Shown here piece after piece: positions 5,271 through 5,407 of a stretch of DNA of 5,407 bases. The notes under the pieces are model-generated. The model saw nothing but the letters and a program-made list of their open reading frames with translations. It made no database searches and had not been told where the DNA came from. A program made the position numbers and the translations under genes. The stretch's first letter is position 1; every line of letters begins with the position of its first letter. Source of the stretch: Gammaproteobacteria bacterium (GTDB lineage: Bacteria > Pseudomonadota > Gammaproteobacteria > Steroidobacterales > JACDCP01); the NCBI GenBank assembly GCA_013817465.1, contig JACDCP010000217.1, positions 1-5,407 on the forward strand, written 5' to 3'.

Positions 5271-5407
5271 TCAGGGAAAGACCGAGGCGACAGTCGCCTG
5301 AATCGCCTCGGCGGCCGCTCGCGGGTCCTCGGCATCCCGAATCGGCCGGCCGACCACGATGTAATCGGCGCCATTCTCGAATGCCTGACGCACATCGACC
5401 ACGCGTT
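5271..5407 (-). CDS. pyrF: Orotidine 5'-phosphate decarboxylase, C-terminal end (partial)
   Basis: Only the last 45 full codons are in the window, reading RVVDVRQAFENGADYIVVGR, then PIRDAEDPRAAAEAI to a terminal SVFP and a TGA at 5271-5273. The pattern of an R-x-V-x-x-x-x-A segment, then GADYIVVGRPI and a DP-rich linker into a short final helix, is the C-terminus of OMP decarboxylase. There the Gly-Arg of the VGRPI motif binds the substrate phosphate. The enzyme makes UMP in the last step of de novo pyrimidine synthesis. The two bases before the first full codon (AA) would fit the Gln of the usual QR pair. The catalytic Asp-Lys residues lie outside the window. It is upstream of hemE on the same strand with an 8-bp gap, so the two are probably cotranscribed. 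The short length is the only real doubt. Confidence 0.88.
   Translation of the reverse strand, partial: RVVDVRQAFENGADYIVVGRPIRDAEDPRAAAEAIQATVASVFP

Overview
The window is a compact, GC-rich stretch of bacterial chromosome that looks gammaproteobacterial. TesA, FadD and HemE all align well, from memory, with their Escherichia coli counterparts. The divergent pair of tesA and a YbbA-type ABC ATPase is a familiar gammaproteobacterial arrangement. GC content and the palindromic intergenic repeat would suit a Xanthomonadales/Nevskiales/Steroidobacter-like or pseudomonad-like lineage, but no genus can be named from sequence alone.

Left part (1-1039): a leftward ABC ATPase gene of the YbbA/LolD type, cut by the window edge, and a rightward tesA encoding a secreted GDSL/SGNH esterase-thioesterase. 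The two start codons share one CATG, so there is no intergenic DNA between them. Each gene's upstream signals must lie inside the other gene.

Middle (1040-2936): a 152-bp gap holding two adjacent palindromes (1066-1094 and 1098-1128), then fadD for long-chain acyl-CoA synthetase. TesA releases fatty acids from thioesters or esters and FadD activates free fatty acids to acyl-CoA, so tesA and fadD share a lipid theme. A 61-bp REP-like inverted repeat (2876-2936) fills the gap between fadD and the convergent gene on the other strand and supplies that gene's stop codon.

Right part (2930-5407): a leftward cluster, pyrF (3' end only), then hemE, then a DUF445 membrane-protein gene. The genes are packed tightly: 8 bp between pyrF and hemE, and a 4-nt overlap between hemE and the DUF445 gene. 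This suggests one transcript joining late pyrimidine synthesis, tetrapyrrole synthesis and an uncharacterised membrane protein.

No tRNA, rRNA, CRISPR array, phage gene or transposase gene was seen. The protein-coding content is ordinary housekeeping. The less ordinary signals are the shared start codons, the strand-asymmetric palindromes before fadD, and the repeat that ends the DUF445 reading frame. I found no convincing undescribed multi-gene system.
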